Of a stretch of 57,256 nt of DNA, positions 9,101 through 17,972 are shown one piece after another. The notes beneath the pieces were generated by a model. It saw nothing but the letters and a program-made list of their open reading frames with translations. It made no database searches and had not been told where the DNA came from. Source of the DNA: Mycolicibacter sinensis (GTDB taxonomy: Bacteria; Actinomycetota; Actinomycetes; Mycobacteriales; Mycobacteriaceae). Numbering within the stretch: position 1 is the stretch's first letter; every line of letters begins with the position of its first letter. Made by a program: the position numbers and the translations under genes. Where the stretch lies: assembly GCF_001667945.1 (NCBI RefSeq), contig NZ_LZJK01000087.1:1-57256 (forward strand), given 5' to 3'.

Positions 9101-12100
9101 ATATTGAGCGTGCCGCTGTCCGGTGTCTGGATCGACATTCGCTTCACCGTGCCGGCCTCGGTCGTCGATGGCGCTGCCCCCTTGGTGTCCACCGAGGATG
9201 CCGCCGCTGCCATGCGCGCGGTGCTGGCCATCGCCGCCGGCGTCGACGGGCCGGGGGCGCTGCCGCCGGTGGTCGACGGCTCGGCCACCGTGACGGTGGC
9301 ATGGAACCCCGAGCAGGTCGCCGACCACACCGGGGTGACCGCCACGTTCGGCGCGCCGCTGGCGCCCGGACTGTCCACCGTGCCGGACGCCCTGGTTGGT
9401 CGGTGCTGGCCCGCGGTGTTCGCCGCCATCGGCTCGGCCACCACCGATGCCGGTTTCCCGGTCATCGAGGGCCTGCTGAGTCTGGTGCATCTGGATCACG
9501 CCGCCCGTCTGCTCGCCGCATTGCCGGCCGAGCCGGCCGAGTTGACCGTCACCGCAACGGCTTCGGCAGCCACCGACACCGAGGTTGGGCGGGTGGTCCC
9601 GGTTTCGGTCACGGTCTGCGCGGCCGACGGAACAGCGTTGGCCACGTTGGAGGAGCGGTTCGCGATCCGTGGGCGCACCGGTGCTGCGGAACTGACCGAC
9701 CCGGTTCGGGCGGGCGGCGCGGTCTCCGACAACGCCACCGACACGCCGCGCCGCCGCCGTCGTGACGTCACCGTGACCGCGCCGGTCGACATGCGGCCGT
9801 TCGCGGTGGTGTCCGGCGACCACAACCCCATCCACACCGACCGGGCCGCTGCGCTGCTGGCCGGCCTGGAATCGCCTATCGTGCACGGCATGTGGCTCTC
9901 GGCCGCGGCCCAGCACGTGGTGACCGCTACCGACGGCCAAGCCCGCCCGCCGGCGCGGCTGATCGGCTGGACGGCCCGTTTCCTGGGCATGGTCAAGCCC
10001 GGCGACGAGGTCGACTTCCGGGTCGACCGGGTCGGAATCGACCTGGGCGCCGAGGTTTTGGAAGTCAGCGCACGTATCGGCTCGGACCTGGTGATGTCGG
10101 CGACCGCGCGACTGACCGCGCCCAAGACCGTCTACGCGTTCCCCGGCCAGGGCATCCAGCACAAGGGCATGGGCATGGAGGTCCGGGCCCGCTCCAAGGC
10201 CGCCCGCAAGGTCTGGGACTCTGCGGACAAGTTCACCCGCGACACCCTGGGCTTCTCGGTGCTGCACGTGGTGCGCGACAACCCGACTTCGCTGATCGCC
10301 TCCGGCGTGCACTACCAGCACCCCGAGGGCGTGCTGTACCTCACGCAGTTCACCCAGGTGGCGATGGCCACGGTGGCCGCGGCGCAGGTCGCCGAGATGC
10401 GTGAGCAGGGCGCGTTTGTCGAAGGTGCGATCGCCTGCGGTCACTCCGTGGGTGAGTACACCGCCCTGGCCTGCGTCAGCGGTGTCTACGAACTCGAAGC
10501 CCTGCTGGAGGTGGTGTTCCACCGCGGCTCGAAGATGCACGACATCGTGCCGCGCGACGCCATGGGGCGTTCCAACTACCGGCTCGCCGCGATCCGGCCG
10601 TCGCAGATCGACCTCGACGACGCCGACGTCAAGGCTTTCGTCGCCGAGATCGCCGAGCGCACCGGGGAATTCCTGCAGATCGTGAACTTCAACCTGCGCG
10701 GCTCGCAGTATGCGATCGCCGGCACGGTGGCCGGTCTGGAGGCCCTGGAGGAAGAGGTGGAGCGGCGCCGCGAGATCACCGGCGGCAAGCGGTCGTTCAT
10801 CCTGGTGCCCGGCATCGACGTGCCGTTCCACTCCGAGGTGCTGCGCATCGGCGTGGATGACTTCCGGCGTTCGCTGGAGCGGGTCATGCCGCGCGACAAG
10901 GACCCAGAGCTGATCGTCGGCCGCTACATCCCCAACCTGGTGCCCAAGCCGTTCAGCCTGGATCGTGAGTTCATCCAGGAGATCCGCGACCTGGTGCCGG
11001 CCGAGCCGCTGGATGAGATCCTCGCCGACTACGACACCTGGCGTAACGAGAAGCCGCGCGAACTGTGCCGCAAGATCGTCATCGAGCTGCTGGCCTGGCA
11101 ATTCGCCAGCCCGGTGCGCTGGATCGAGACGCAGGACCTGCTGTTCATCGAGGAGGCCGCCGGCGGCCTGGGCGTGGAGCGGTTCGTCGAGATTGGGGTG
11201 AAGTCGGCTCCGACGGTCGCCGGGCTGGCCACCAACACGCTCAAGTTGCCCGAATACGCCCACAGCACAGTGGAAGTGCTCAACGCCGAGCGCGACGCTG
11301 CGGTGCTGTTCGCCACCGACGAGGACCCGGAGCCGGAACCGGAAGAGGATGTGCCGGCTGAGGTTTCGGCAGACGCCGCGCCGACGGAGGCGGCCGCCCC
11401 GGCACCTGCTGCACCGGCCGCTCCGTCAGGGGGCCCGCGTCCCGACGACATCGCGTTCGACGCCGCCGACGCCACGTGCGCGCTGATCGCGTTGAGCGCC
11501 AAGATGCGCATCGACCAGATCGAGGCGCTGGACTCCATCGAGTCCATCACCGACGGCGCGTCCTCGCGGCGCAACCAGTTGCTGGTGGACCTGGGTTCGG
11601 AGCTGAACCTGGGCGCCATCGACGGGGCCGCCGAGGCCGATCTGTCGGCGCTGAAGTCGCAGGTGACCAAGCTGGCACGCACCTACAAGCCGTACGGGCC
11701 GGTGCTGACCGACGCGATCAACGACCAGCTGCGCACGGTCCTTGGGCCGTCCGGCAAGCGGCCCGCTGCCATCGCCGAACGGGTGAAGAAGACCTGGGAA
11801 CTCGGCGACGGCTGGGCCAAGCACGTCACCGTCGAGGTCGCGCTGGGCACCCGGGAAGGCACCAGTGTCCGGGGCGGCGCGCTGGGCGGGCTGCACGAGG
11901 GCGCGCTGGCCGACGCCGCCGCCGTCGACAAGGTCATCGACGCGGCCGTGGGTGCGGTCGCCGCGCGCCGTGGGGTCGCAGTGAGCCTGCCGTCGGCCGG
12001 TGGGGGTGGCGGTGCGACGGTGGACGCCGCCGCGCTGGGTGAGTTCACCGAGCAGATCACCGGTCGCGACGGTGTGCTCGCCTCGGCGGCCCGGTTGGTG

Positions 12101-15100
12101 CTGGGCCAGCTCGGCCTCGACGAGGTGGTGAGCGCGCCGGAGAGCGCCACCGACGCTGATCTGATCGACCTGGTGACCGCAGAACTGGGGTCGGACTGGC
12201 CACGGCTGGTGGCGCCCGCGTTCGATGCGCGCAAGGCGGTGCTGTTCGACGACCGCTGGGCCAGCGCCCGTGAGGACCTGGTCAAGCTGTGGCTGACCGA
12301 CGAGGGCGACATCGACGCCGACTGGCCGCAGCTCTCCGAGCGCTTCGAGGGCGCCGGGCACGTCGTCGCCACCCAGGCCACCTGGTGGCAGGGCCGGGCG
12401 CTGGCGGAGGGCCGCCAGATTCACGCGTCGCTGTTCGCCCGGATCGCCGCCGGCGCGGAGAACCCGGGCCGGGGCCGCTACTGCGACGAGGTCGCGGTGG
12501 TGACCGGCGCGTCGAAGGGTTCGATCGCCGCTTCGGTGGTCGGCCAGCTGCTCGACGGCGGTGCGACCGTCATCGCGACCACCTCCAAGCTCGACGACGA
12601 CCGGCTGGCCTTCTACCGCAGCCTCTACCGCGACCACGCCCGGTTCGGCGCGGCGCTGTGGGTGGTGCCGGCCAACATGGCCTCCTACGCCGACATCGAC
12701 GCGCTCGTCGAATGGGTGGGTAGTGAGCAGTCGGAAAACCTTGGGCCGCAGTCGATTCACCTGAAGGACGCGCAGACACCGACGTTGCTGTTCCCGTTCG
12801 CGGCGCCGCGGGTCACCGGTGACCTGTCGGAGGCCGGGGCGCGGGCCGAGATGGAGATGAAGGTGCTGCTGTGGGCGGTGCAGCGCCTCATCGGTGGCCT
12901 GTCGAAGATCGGCGCCGAACGCGACATCGCCTCCCGGCTGCACGTGGTGCTGCCCGGCTCGCCCAACCGCGGCATGTTCGGCGGTGACGGTGCCTACGGC
13001 GAGGCCAAAGCCGCACTGGACGCGCTGGTGTCGCGCTGGAAGGCCGAGTCGTCCTGGGCGTCTCGGGTCAGCCTCGCGCACGCCCTGATCGGCTGGACGC
13101 GCGGTACCGGCTTGATGGGCCACAACGACGTCATCGTCGACGCCGTCGAGGAGGCCGGCGTCACCACCTACTCCACCGAGCAGATGGCGGCCATGCTGCT
13201 GGCGCTGTGCGACGTCGAGTCCAAGGTGGCCGCGGCCAACGCGCCGATCGAAGCCGACCTGACCGGTGGGCTGGCCGAGGCGAACCTGGACATGGCCGAA
13301 CTGGCCGCCCGGGCCCGCGAGGAGATGACGTCCGACGCGGCAGCCGACGAGGATGCCGACGCCGCCGCCAATACCATTGCGGCGCTGCCGAGCCCGCCAC
13401 GCGGCTACTCCCCGGCACCCCCGCCGGTCTGGGACGACCTCGACGTCGACCCGGCTGACCTGGTGGTCATCGTCGGTGGCGCCGAACTGGGACCGCTGGG
13501 CTCGTCGCGCACCCGCTTCGAGATGGAGGTCTCCGGCGAGCTGTCGGCCGCCGGGGTGCTGGAGTTGGCCTGGACGACCGGGCTGGTCAAGTGGGAAGAC
13601 GACCCGACGCCGGGCTGGTATGACACCGCAACCGGCGAGCTCGTCGACGAGTCCGAACTGGTCGAGCGCTACCACGACACCGTGGTGGAGCGGGTGGGCA
13701 TCCGACAGTTTGTTGACGATGGCGCGATCGACCCCGACCACGCCTCACCGCTGCTGGTCAGTGTGTTCCTGGACAAGGACTTCTCGTTCGTGGTCTCCAG
13801 TGAGGCCGACGCACGGGCGTTCGTCGAGTTCGACCCCGAGCACACCGTGGTGCGCCCGGTGCCGGACTCCTCAGACTGGCAGGTGATCCGCAAGGCGGGC
13901 ACCGAGATTCGGGTGCCGCGCAAGAGCAAGCTGTCGCGCACCGTGGGCGCTCAGATCCCGACCGGGTTCGACCCGACGGTGTGGGGGATCAGCCAGGACA
14001 TGGCCACCTCGATCGATCGGGTGGCGCTGTGGAACATCGTCGCGACCGTGGACGCGTTCTTGTCGGCGGGCTTCACCCCGACCGAGCTGATGCGCTGGGT
14101 GCACCCGTCGCTGGTGGCCAGCACCCAGGGCACCGGTATGGGCGGCATGACCTCGATGCAGACCATGTACCACGGCAACCTGCTGGGACGGGCCAAGCCC
14201 AACGACATCCTGCAGGAGGTTCTGCCGAACGTCGTTGCCGCGCACGTGGTTCAGAGCTACGTCGGGTCCTACGGCGCGATGATCCACCCGGTGGCCGCCT
14301 GTGCTACCGCGGCGGTCTCGGTCGAGGAGGGTGTCGACAAGATCCGGTTGGGCAAGGCCGAGCTGGTGGTTACCGGCGGCTACGACGACCTGACCCTGGA
14401 GGCCATCATCGGCTTCGGTGACATGGCGGCCACCGCCGACACCGAGATGATGCGCAACAAGGGCATCAGCGACTCGAAGTTCTCCCGCGCCAACGACCGG
14501 CGCCGGCTGGGCTTCGTCGAGGCCCAGGGCGGTGGCACCATCCTGCTGGCCCGTGGCGACCTGGCGGCCAAGATGGGTCTGCCGGTGCTCGCGGTGGTGG
14601 CCTATGCGCAGAGCTTCGCCGACGGCGTGCACACCTCCATCCCGGCTCCGGGCCTGGGTGCGCTGGGCGCAGGCCGCGGCGGCAAGGACTCCATGCTGGC
14701 CCGCTCGCTGGCCAAGCTGGGCGTGGGTGCCGACGACATCGCGGTGGTCTCCAAGCACGACACCTCGACGCTGGCCAATGACCCCAACGAGACCGAGCTG
14801 CACGAGCGGCTGGCCGACTCGCTGGGTCGCTCCGATGGCGCGCCGCTGTTCGTGATCAGCCAGAAGAGCCTCACCGGGCACGCCAAGGGCGGCGCGGCGG
14901 TCTTCCAGCTGATGGGCCTGTGCCAGGTGCTGCGCGACGGGGTCATCCCGCCCAACCGCAGCCTGGACTGTGTCGACGACGAACTGGCGACCGCCGGGCA
15001 CTTCGTGTGGGTGCGTGAGCCGTTGCACCTGGGCGAGAAGTTCCCGCTCAAGGCCGGGCTGGTCACCAGCCTCGGGTTCGGCCACGTGTCCGGTCTGGTC

Positions 15101-15352
15101 GCTCTGGTGCACCCGCAGGCGTTCCTGGCCGCACTGGACCCGGCTCAGCGCGAGGCCTACCTGGAGCAGGCTTCGGCCCGGGTGCTGGCCGGCCAGCGCC
15201 GGCTCGCCTCGGCGATCGCCGGCGGTAAGCCGCTGTACGAGCGGCCGGCGGACCGGCGGTTCGACCACGGCACGTCGGAGAAGCGCCAGGAGTCGGCGAT
15301 GCTGCTCAACCCGGCGGCCCGGCTCGGCGATGGCGACGTCTACATCGGTTAG
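6113..15352 (+). CDS. fas: type I fatty acid synthase (FAS-I)
   Basis: A 3079-residue single-chain FAS-I, the full length of mycobacterial Fas. It makes C16-C26 acyl-CoAs that feed phospholipids and FAS-II/mycolate synthesis in the cytosol. Domains in order, with visible motifs: acetyltransferase (GHSQG 149-153, Ser151); enoyl reductase from about 420 (LLAGMTPTT); hot-dog dehydratase (HNPIH near 1237-1241); malonyl/palmitoyl transferase (GHSVG 1443-1447, Ser1445); an acidic Pro/Ala linker (about 1740-1775); ACP with the probable phosphopantetheine Ser1817 in DGASSRRN; ketoreductase (VVTGASKGS near 2129, Tyr2295 and Lys2299); ketosynthase (Cys2730 in AACATA, plus SKHDTST and TGHAKGG). The GTG start follows GGGGAG. 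acpS begins 11 nt after the stop, so the pair is an operon that includes its own activating enzyme. Confidence 0.98.
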   Translation: MTIHEHDRVSADGAGSGPFANASSALVDRLTAGEPYAVAFGGQGSAWLESLEELVSSAGIETELATLAGEADLLLEPVAKELVVVRPIGFEPLQWVRALAAEDPIPSAKQLTSAAVSVPGVLLTQIAAVRALERQGLNLSATPPVAVAGHSQGVLAVESLKAGGTTDVQLLAIAQLVGAAGTLVARRRGISILGDRPPMVSVSGADPERIQQLLEEFATDVRTVLPPVLSIRNGRRAVVITGTPEQLSRFELYCEQIADKEAAERKNKLRGGAVFSPVFEPVQVEVGFHSPRLSDGIEIVGEWAAKVGLDVELARAMADSILVRQVDWVDEITALHDAGARWILDLGPGDILTRLTAPVIRGLGIGIVPVATRGGQRNMFTIGAVPEVARPWTSYAPSVVQLPDGRIKLDTKFTRLTGRSPILLAGMTPTTVDAKIVAAAANAGHWSELAGGGQVTEEIFNNRVAELTTLLEPGRTVQFNSLFLDPYLWKLQVGGKRLVQKARASGAPFDGLVISAGIPELEEAVELISELNEAGISHVVFKPGTVEQIRSVIRIAAEVPTTPVIAHVEGGRAGGHHSWEDLDDLLLATYSELRSQPNITLCVGGGIGTPERAAEYLSGQWSQQHGFPLMPVDGILVGTAAMATKEATTSPAVKQMLVDTKGTDHWIGAGKAHGGMASSRSQLGADIHEIDNTASRCGRLLDEVAGDGEAVAARRDEIIAALADTAKPYFGDVTEMTYAQWLRRYVELAIGDGDSTADTASPDSPWLADTWRERFGAMLQRAEARLNEVESGPIETLFADSEAGQELLERPDEAIAALLARYPDAETVRLHPADAPFFTQLCKTPGKPVNFVPVIDKDVRRWWRSDSLWQAHDARYTAEQVCIIPGITAVAGITRVDEPVGELLDRFEQAAVDQLLASGAKPTPVTARRQGRADVTGPLAVLLDAPDVLWAGRTATNPVHRIGAADEWQVQENRAATHPTTGARLEVVQNGEAPNVILSVPLSGVWIDIRFTVPASVVDGAAPLVSTEDAAAAMRAVLAIAAGVDGPGALPPVVDGSATVTVAWNPEQVADHTGVTATFGAPLAPGLSTVPDALVGRCWPAVFAAIGSATTDAGFPVIEGLLSLVHLDHAARLLAALPAEPAELTVTATASAATDTEVGRVVPVSVTVCAADGTALATLEERFAIRGRTGAAELTDPVRAGGAVSDNATDTPRRRRRDVTVTAPVDMRPFAVVSGDHNPIHTDRAAALLAGLESPIVHGMWLSAAAQHVVTATDGQARPPARLIGWTARFLGMVKPGDEVDFRVDRVGIDLGAEVLEVSARIGSDLVMSATARLTAPKTVYAFPGQGIQHKGMGMEVRARSKAARKVWDSADKFTRDTLGFSVLHVVRDNPTSLIASGVHYQHPEGVLYLTQFTQVAMATVAAAQVAEMREQGAFVEGAIACGHSVGEYTALACVSGVYELEALLEVVFHRGSKMHDIVPRDAMGRSNYRLAAIRPSQIDLDDADVKAFVAEIAERTGEFLQIVNFNLRGSQYAIAGTVAGLEALEEEVERRREITGGKRSFILVPGIDVPFHSEVLRIGVDDFRRSLERVMPRDKDPELIVGRYIPNLVPKPFSLDREFIQEIRDLVPAEPLDEILADYDTWRNEKPRELCRKIVIELLAWQFASPVRWIETQDLLFIEEAAGGLGVERFVEIGVKSAPTVAGLATNTLKLPEYAHSTVEVLNAERDAAVLFATDEDPEPEPEEDVPAEVSADAAPTEAAAPAPAAPAAPSGGPRPDDIAFDAADATCALIALSAKMRIDQIEALDSIESITDGASSRRNQLLVDLGSELNLGAIDGAAEADLSALKSQVTKLARTYKPYGPVLTDAINDQLRTVLGPSGKRPAAIAERVKKTWELGDGWAKHVTVEVALGTREGTSVRGGALGGLHEGALADAAAVDKVIDAAVGAVAARRGVAVSLPSAGGGGGATVDAAALGEFTEQITGRDGVLASAARLVLGQLGLDEVVSAPESATDADLIDLVTAELGSDWPRLVAPAFDARKAVLFDDRWASAREDLVKLWLTDEGDIDADWPQLSERFEGAGHVVATQATWWQGRALAEGRQIHASLFARIAAGAENPGRGRYCDEVAVVTGASKGSIAASVVGQLLDGGATVIATTSKLDDDRLAFYRSLYRDHARFGAALWVVPANMASYADIDALVEWVGSEQSENLGPQSIHLKDAQTPTLLFPFAAPRVTGDLSEAGARAEMEMKVLLWAVQRLIGGLSKIGAERDIASRLHVVLPGSPNRGMFGGDGAYGEAKAALDALVSRWKAESSWASRVSLAHALIGWTRGTGLMGHNDVIVDAVEEAGVTTYSTEQMAAMLLALCDVESKVAAANAPIEADLTGGLAEANLDMAELAARAREEMTSDAAADEDADAAANTIAALPSPPRGYSPAPPPVWDDLDVDPADLVVIVGGAELGPLGSSRTRFEMEVSGELSAAGVLELAWTTGLVKWEDDPTPGWYDTATGELVDESELVERYHDTVVERVGIRQFVDDGAIDPDHASPLLVSVFLDKDFSFVVSSEADARAFVEFDPEHTVVRPVPDSSDWQVIRKAGTEIRVPRKSKLSRTVGAQIPTGFDPTVWGISQDMATSIDRVALWNIVATVDAFLSAGFTPTELMRWVHPSLVASTQGTGMGGMTSMQTMYHGNLLGRAKPNDILQEVLPNVVAAHVVQSYVGSYGAMIHPVAACATAAVSVEEGVDKIRLGKAELVVTGGYDDLTLEAIIGFGDMAATADTEMMRNKGISDSKFSRANDRRRLGFVEAQGGGTILLARGDLAAKMGLPVLAVVAYAQSFADGVHTSIPAPGLGALGAGRGGKDSMLARSLAKLGVGADDIAVVSKHDTSTLANDPNETELHERLADSLGRSDGAPLFVISQKSLTGHAKGGAAVFQLMGLCQVLRDGVIPPNRSLDCVDDELATAGHFVWVREPLHLGEKFPLKAGLVTSLGFGHVSGLVALVHPQAFLAALDPAQREAYLEQASARVLAGQRRLASAIAGGKPLYERPADRRFDHGTSEKRQESAMLLNPAARLGDGDVYIG

Positions 15353-15363
15353 CGTTAGCAGCC

Positions 15364-15756
15364 GTGGGAATCGTTGGTGTCGGGATCGACCTTGTCTCGA
15401 TCCCCGACTTCGCCGAGCAGGTCGACCAGCCGGGAACGGTTTTCGCCGAGACGTTCACCCCGGGTGAGCGCCGGGACGCCTCCGACAAGAGTTCGTCGGC
15501 GGCGCGACACCTGGCGGCCCGGTGGGCGGCCAAGGAGGCGGTGATCAAGGCGTGGTCGGGGTCGCGGTTCGCCCAGAAACCGGTGCTGCCGGAGGCGATT
15601 CACCGCGACATCGAAGTGGTCACCGACATGTGGGGCCGACCGAAGGTGCGGCTCTCCGGCGAGATCGCCACCCACCTGGCCGACGTGACGATCCACGTGT
15701 CGCTCACGCACGAGGGCGACACCGCCGCCGCCGTCGCGATCCTGGAGACGGGTTAA
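15364..15756 (+). CDS. acpS: holo-[ACP] synthase
   Basis: A 130-residue phosphopantetheinyl transferase of the AcpS family. It moves 4'-phosphopantetheine from CoA to the ACP serine, here most likely of the adjacent FAS-I. The two magnesium-binding signatures are present: GIDLV with Asp9 and WAAKEAVIKA with Glu58. The C-terminal HVSLTHEGDTAAAV is also typical. It starts at GTG 15364, 11 nt after the fas stop, so it is co-transcribed and probably translated by ribosomes leaving fas. A large stem-loop begins at its stop codon. Confidence 0.95.
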   Translation: MGIVGVGIDLVSIPDFAEQVDQPGTVFAETFTPGERRDASDKSSSAARHLAARWAAKEAVIKAWSGSRFAQKPVLPEAIHRDIEVVTDMWGRPKVRLSGEIATHLADVTIHVSLTHEGDTAAAVAILETG

Positions 15757-15803
15757 CTTTCCCGTGGGCGTGGGTGTTTGCACACGACACGCCGGGAAAA
15801 GTT
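15755..15803 (+). terminator. large stem-loop after acpS
   Basis: AACTTTCCC (15755-15763) pairs with GGG plus AAAAGTT (15794-15803), with one A bulged. Inside, GGCGTG (15767-15772) pairs with CACGCC (15788-15793), and GTGT pairs with ACAC around a TTGC loop. There is no U-tract, so it may be a mycobacterial-type terminator, an attenuator or an RNA-stability element between acpS and the M20 gene. Confidence 0.5.
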
Positions 15804-15840
15804 GGCATTCTGCGCACGCTCGCGGCCGAAGGGGTGAGGC

Positions 15841-17181
15841 ATGAGTGATCTGGTCCAGCGGGTGCGCGAGGTGCTGCCGTCGGTGCGGGCTGACCTCGAG
15901 GAGCTGGTGCGCATCGAGTCGGTGTGGGCCGACCCGGCACGACGCCCGGAGGTGCAGCGCAGCGCGGAACTGACCGCGCGGCTGCTGGGCCAGGCGGGTT
16001 TTCCCGATGTGCAGATTGTCGCCGAGGGCGGGGCGCCGGCGGTCATCGCCCGCTACCCGGCGCCTGAAGGCGCGCCGACCGTGTTGCTCTACGCCCACCA
16101 CGACGTGCAGCCTGAGGGTGACGCCAACCAGTGGGCGTCGCCGCCGTTTGAGCCCACCGAACGCGACGGGCGGCTCTACGGTCGCGGCAGCGCCGACGAC
16201 AAGGCGGGCATAGCAACACATTTGGCGGCATTTCGGGCGCACGGCGGTCGTCCACCGGTCGGGGTGACGGTCTTCGTGGAAGGCGAGGAGGAGTCCGGCT
16301 CGCCGTCGCTGGGTGCGCTGCTGTCCGCGCACTCCGAAGCGCTGCGCGCAGACGTGATCGTCATCGCCGACTCGGACAACTGGAGCACCGAGATTCCCTC
16401 GCTGACGGTGTCGCTGCGCGGGCTGGCCGACTGTGTGGTCGAGGTCGCCACACTCGACCACGGCCTGCACTCCGGACTGTGGGGCGGGGTGGTGCCCGAC
16501 GCGCTGAGCGTGCTGGTGCGGTTGTTGGCCACCCTGCACGACGACAACGGCAATGTCGCCGTTGCCGGCCTGCACGAAAGCGTCGCCGCGCCAGTCGATT
16601 ACCCGCCAGGGCGGGTACGCGCCGACACTGGCCTGCTGGAGGGGGTCGCCGAGATCGGTTCCGGTTCGGTGCCGCAGCGGTTGTGGGCCAAACCGGCGAT
16701 CACCATCATCGGCATCGACACCACGAGCGTTGCGGCGTCCTCGAACACGCTGATCCCGCGAGCGCGGGCCAAGGTGAGCCTGCGGGTGGCTCCCGGCGGT
16801 GACGCCGCCGCCCATCTGACGGCCCTGAAAAGCCACTTGGAACAGCATGTTTCGTGGGGTGCGCAGGTGACTGTCACCCCCGGGGACGTCGGCGAGCCCT
16901 ACGCCATCGACGCCACTGGCCCGGTGTACGACGCGGCCCGGGCCGCTTTCCGCCAGGCGTGGGGGGTCGAACCGGTGGACATGGGCATGGGCGGTTCAAT
17001 CCCGTTCATCGCGGAGTTCGCCGCCGCCTACCCGCAGGCCACCATCCTGGTCACCGGTGTGGAGGACCCGGGAAGCCAGGCGCATAGCATCAACGAGAGC
17101 CTGCATCTCGGCGTGCTGGAACGCGCCGCCGCCGCCGAGGCGCTGCTGCTGGCGAAGCTGGTCGAGCAGCCGGCCGGATGA
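15841..17181 (+). CDS. M20 family metallopeptidase (dipeptidase-like)
   Basis: A 446-residue cytosolic M20 peptidase of the carnosinase/DapE-ArgE superfamily and homologue of M. tuberculosis Rv2522c. Di-zinc motifs are visible: YAHHDVQP (His86, Asp88), GRGSADDKAG (Asp119/Asp120), the catalytic EGEEESGS (Glu149/150) and a late His in GSQAHSINES. The dimerisation lid domain is roughly residues 200-330. The likely reaction is hydrolysis of a dipeptide or N-acyl amino acid; the substrate is unknown. AAGGGGTGAGG precedes the ATG. It lies 84 bp after acpS across a strong hairpin, and its stop overlaps the start of the next gene (ATGA). Confidence 0.9.
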   Translation: MSDLVQRVREVLPSVRADLEELVRIESVWADPARRPEVQRSAELTARLLGQAGFPDVQIVAEGGAPAVIARYPAPEGAPTVLLYAHHDVQPEGDANQWASPPFEPTERDGRLYGRGSADDKAGIATHLAAFRAHGGRPPVGVTVFVEGEEESGSPSLGALLSAHSEALRADVIVIADSDNWSTEIPSLTVSLRGLADCVVEVATLDHGLHSGLWGGVVPDALSVLVRLLATLHDDNGNVAVAGLHESVAAPVDYPPGRVRADTGLLEGVAEIGSGSVPQRLWAKPAITIIGIDTTSVAASSNTLIPRARAKVSLRVAPGGDAAAHLTALKSHLEQHVSWGAQVTVTPGDVGEPYAIDATGPVYDAARAAFRQAWGVEPVDMGMGGSIPFIAEFAAAYPQATILVTGVEDPGSQAHSINESLHLGVLERAAAAEALLLAKLVEQPAG

Positions 17182-17972
17182 TCGCCGGCCCGCCGCCTTT
17201 GCCACTCGCCTTGCCGGATGCGGTACGGCAGTTGGCCGGCGACGGCAACGCACATCCGGTGTGGCAGAACGAGGTCGGTGGCACCACGTTCGAGGTCGCC
17301 GGTGCCACCGGCCACCGATTCATCAAATGGTCACCGTCCAGCAGCGGCATCGACCTGGCAGCCGAGGTGGCACGACTGCGGTGGGCGGTCGACTACGCGG
17401 CGGTTCCGAGGGTGCTCGGTCACGGTCGCAACAGCGAGGGGCAGTGGCTGGTGACCGCGGCACTGCCCGGAACCAGCGCGGTCGCGCCGCGGTGGATCGC
17501 CGACCCACGTGCAGCGGTGACAGCACTCGGTCGGGCGTTACGTTCGCTGCATGACACCCTGCCCGTTGCGTCATGCCCGTTCGACTGGAGCGCCGAGACG
17601 CGGATCGAGGATGCCACGCTGCGTGCCGAACAGTTGAATCCCGCCGCCTGGCCGAAGGAGTTCACCGGCCTCAGCGTGGCCCAGGCGTTACGGCGGGTCG
17701 CCGATCCGCCGCCGCTCGATCGCCTCGTGGTCTGTCACGGCGACGCCTGCGCGCCCAACACCTTGTTGCACGACGACGGCCGCCTTGCCGGTCACGTCGA
17801 TCTCGGCACCCTGGGGGTGGCCGACCGCTGGGCCGACCTGGCGGTCATCACCTGGAGCACCGAGTGGAACTACGGCGCCGACTGGACCGACGCGCTGCTC
17901 GACGCCTACGGCGTGCAGCGCGATCAGGCGCGTATCGACTACTACCGGCTGTTGTGGAACCTCGGACCCTAG
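17178..17972 (+). CDS. aminoglycoside phosphotransferase APH(3')-like kinase
   Basis: A 264-residue protein with the APH(3') layout and length. The catalytic loop HGDACAPN has Asp189 and Asn194, and the magnesium-binding HVDLG has Asp208. The region after it, LGVADRWADLA, matches the aminoglycoside 3'-phosphotransferase family better than generic choline-kinase folds. An N-terminal beta-sheet lobe has a candidate ATP-binding lysine (Lys50 in RFIKW). The true substrate could be an aminoglycoside or an unrelated hydroxyl compound. The start ATG overlaps the M20 stop (ATGA), so translation is coupled. M. tuberculosis, as I recall its map, has no such gene between Rv2522c and bcp. Its stop interlocks with that of the convergent bcp. 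Confidence 0.85.
   Translation: MIAGPPPLPLALPDAVRQLAGDGNAHPVWQNEVGGTTFEVAGATGHRFIKWSPSSSGIDLAAEVARLRWAVDYAAVPRVLGHGRNSEGQWLVTAALPGTSAVAPRWIADPRAAVTALGRALRSLHDTLPVASCPFDWSAETRIEDATLRAEQLNPAAWPKEFTGLSVAQALRRVADPPPLDRLVVCHGDACAPNTLLHDDGRLAGHVDLGTLGVADRWADLAVITWSTEWNYGADWTDALLDAYGVQRDQARIDYYRLLWNLGP

Noticed and set aside
7304..15268. Very long open frames antisense to fas (for example 7304-11263, 11426-13741 and 13871-15268, minus strand)
   Set aside because: They mirror the codon bias of a certain high-GC gene, have His/Arg/Gly/Gln-rich non-globular translations, and lack ribosome sites or recognisable domains.
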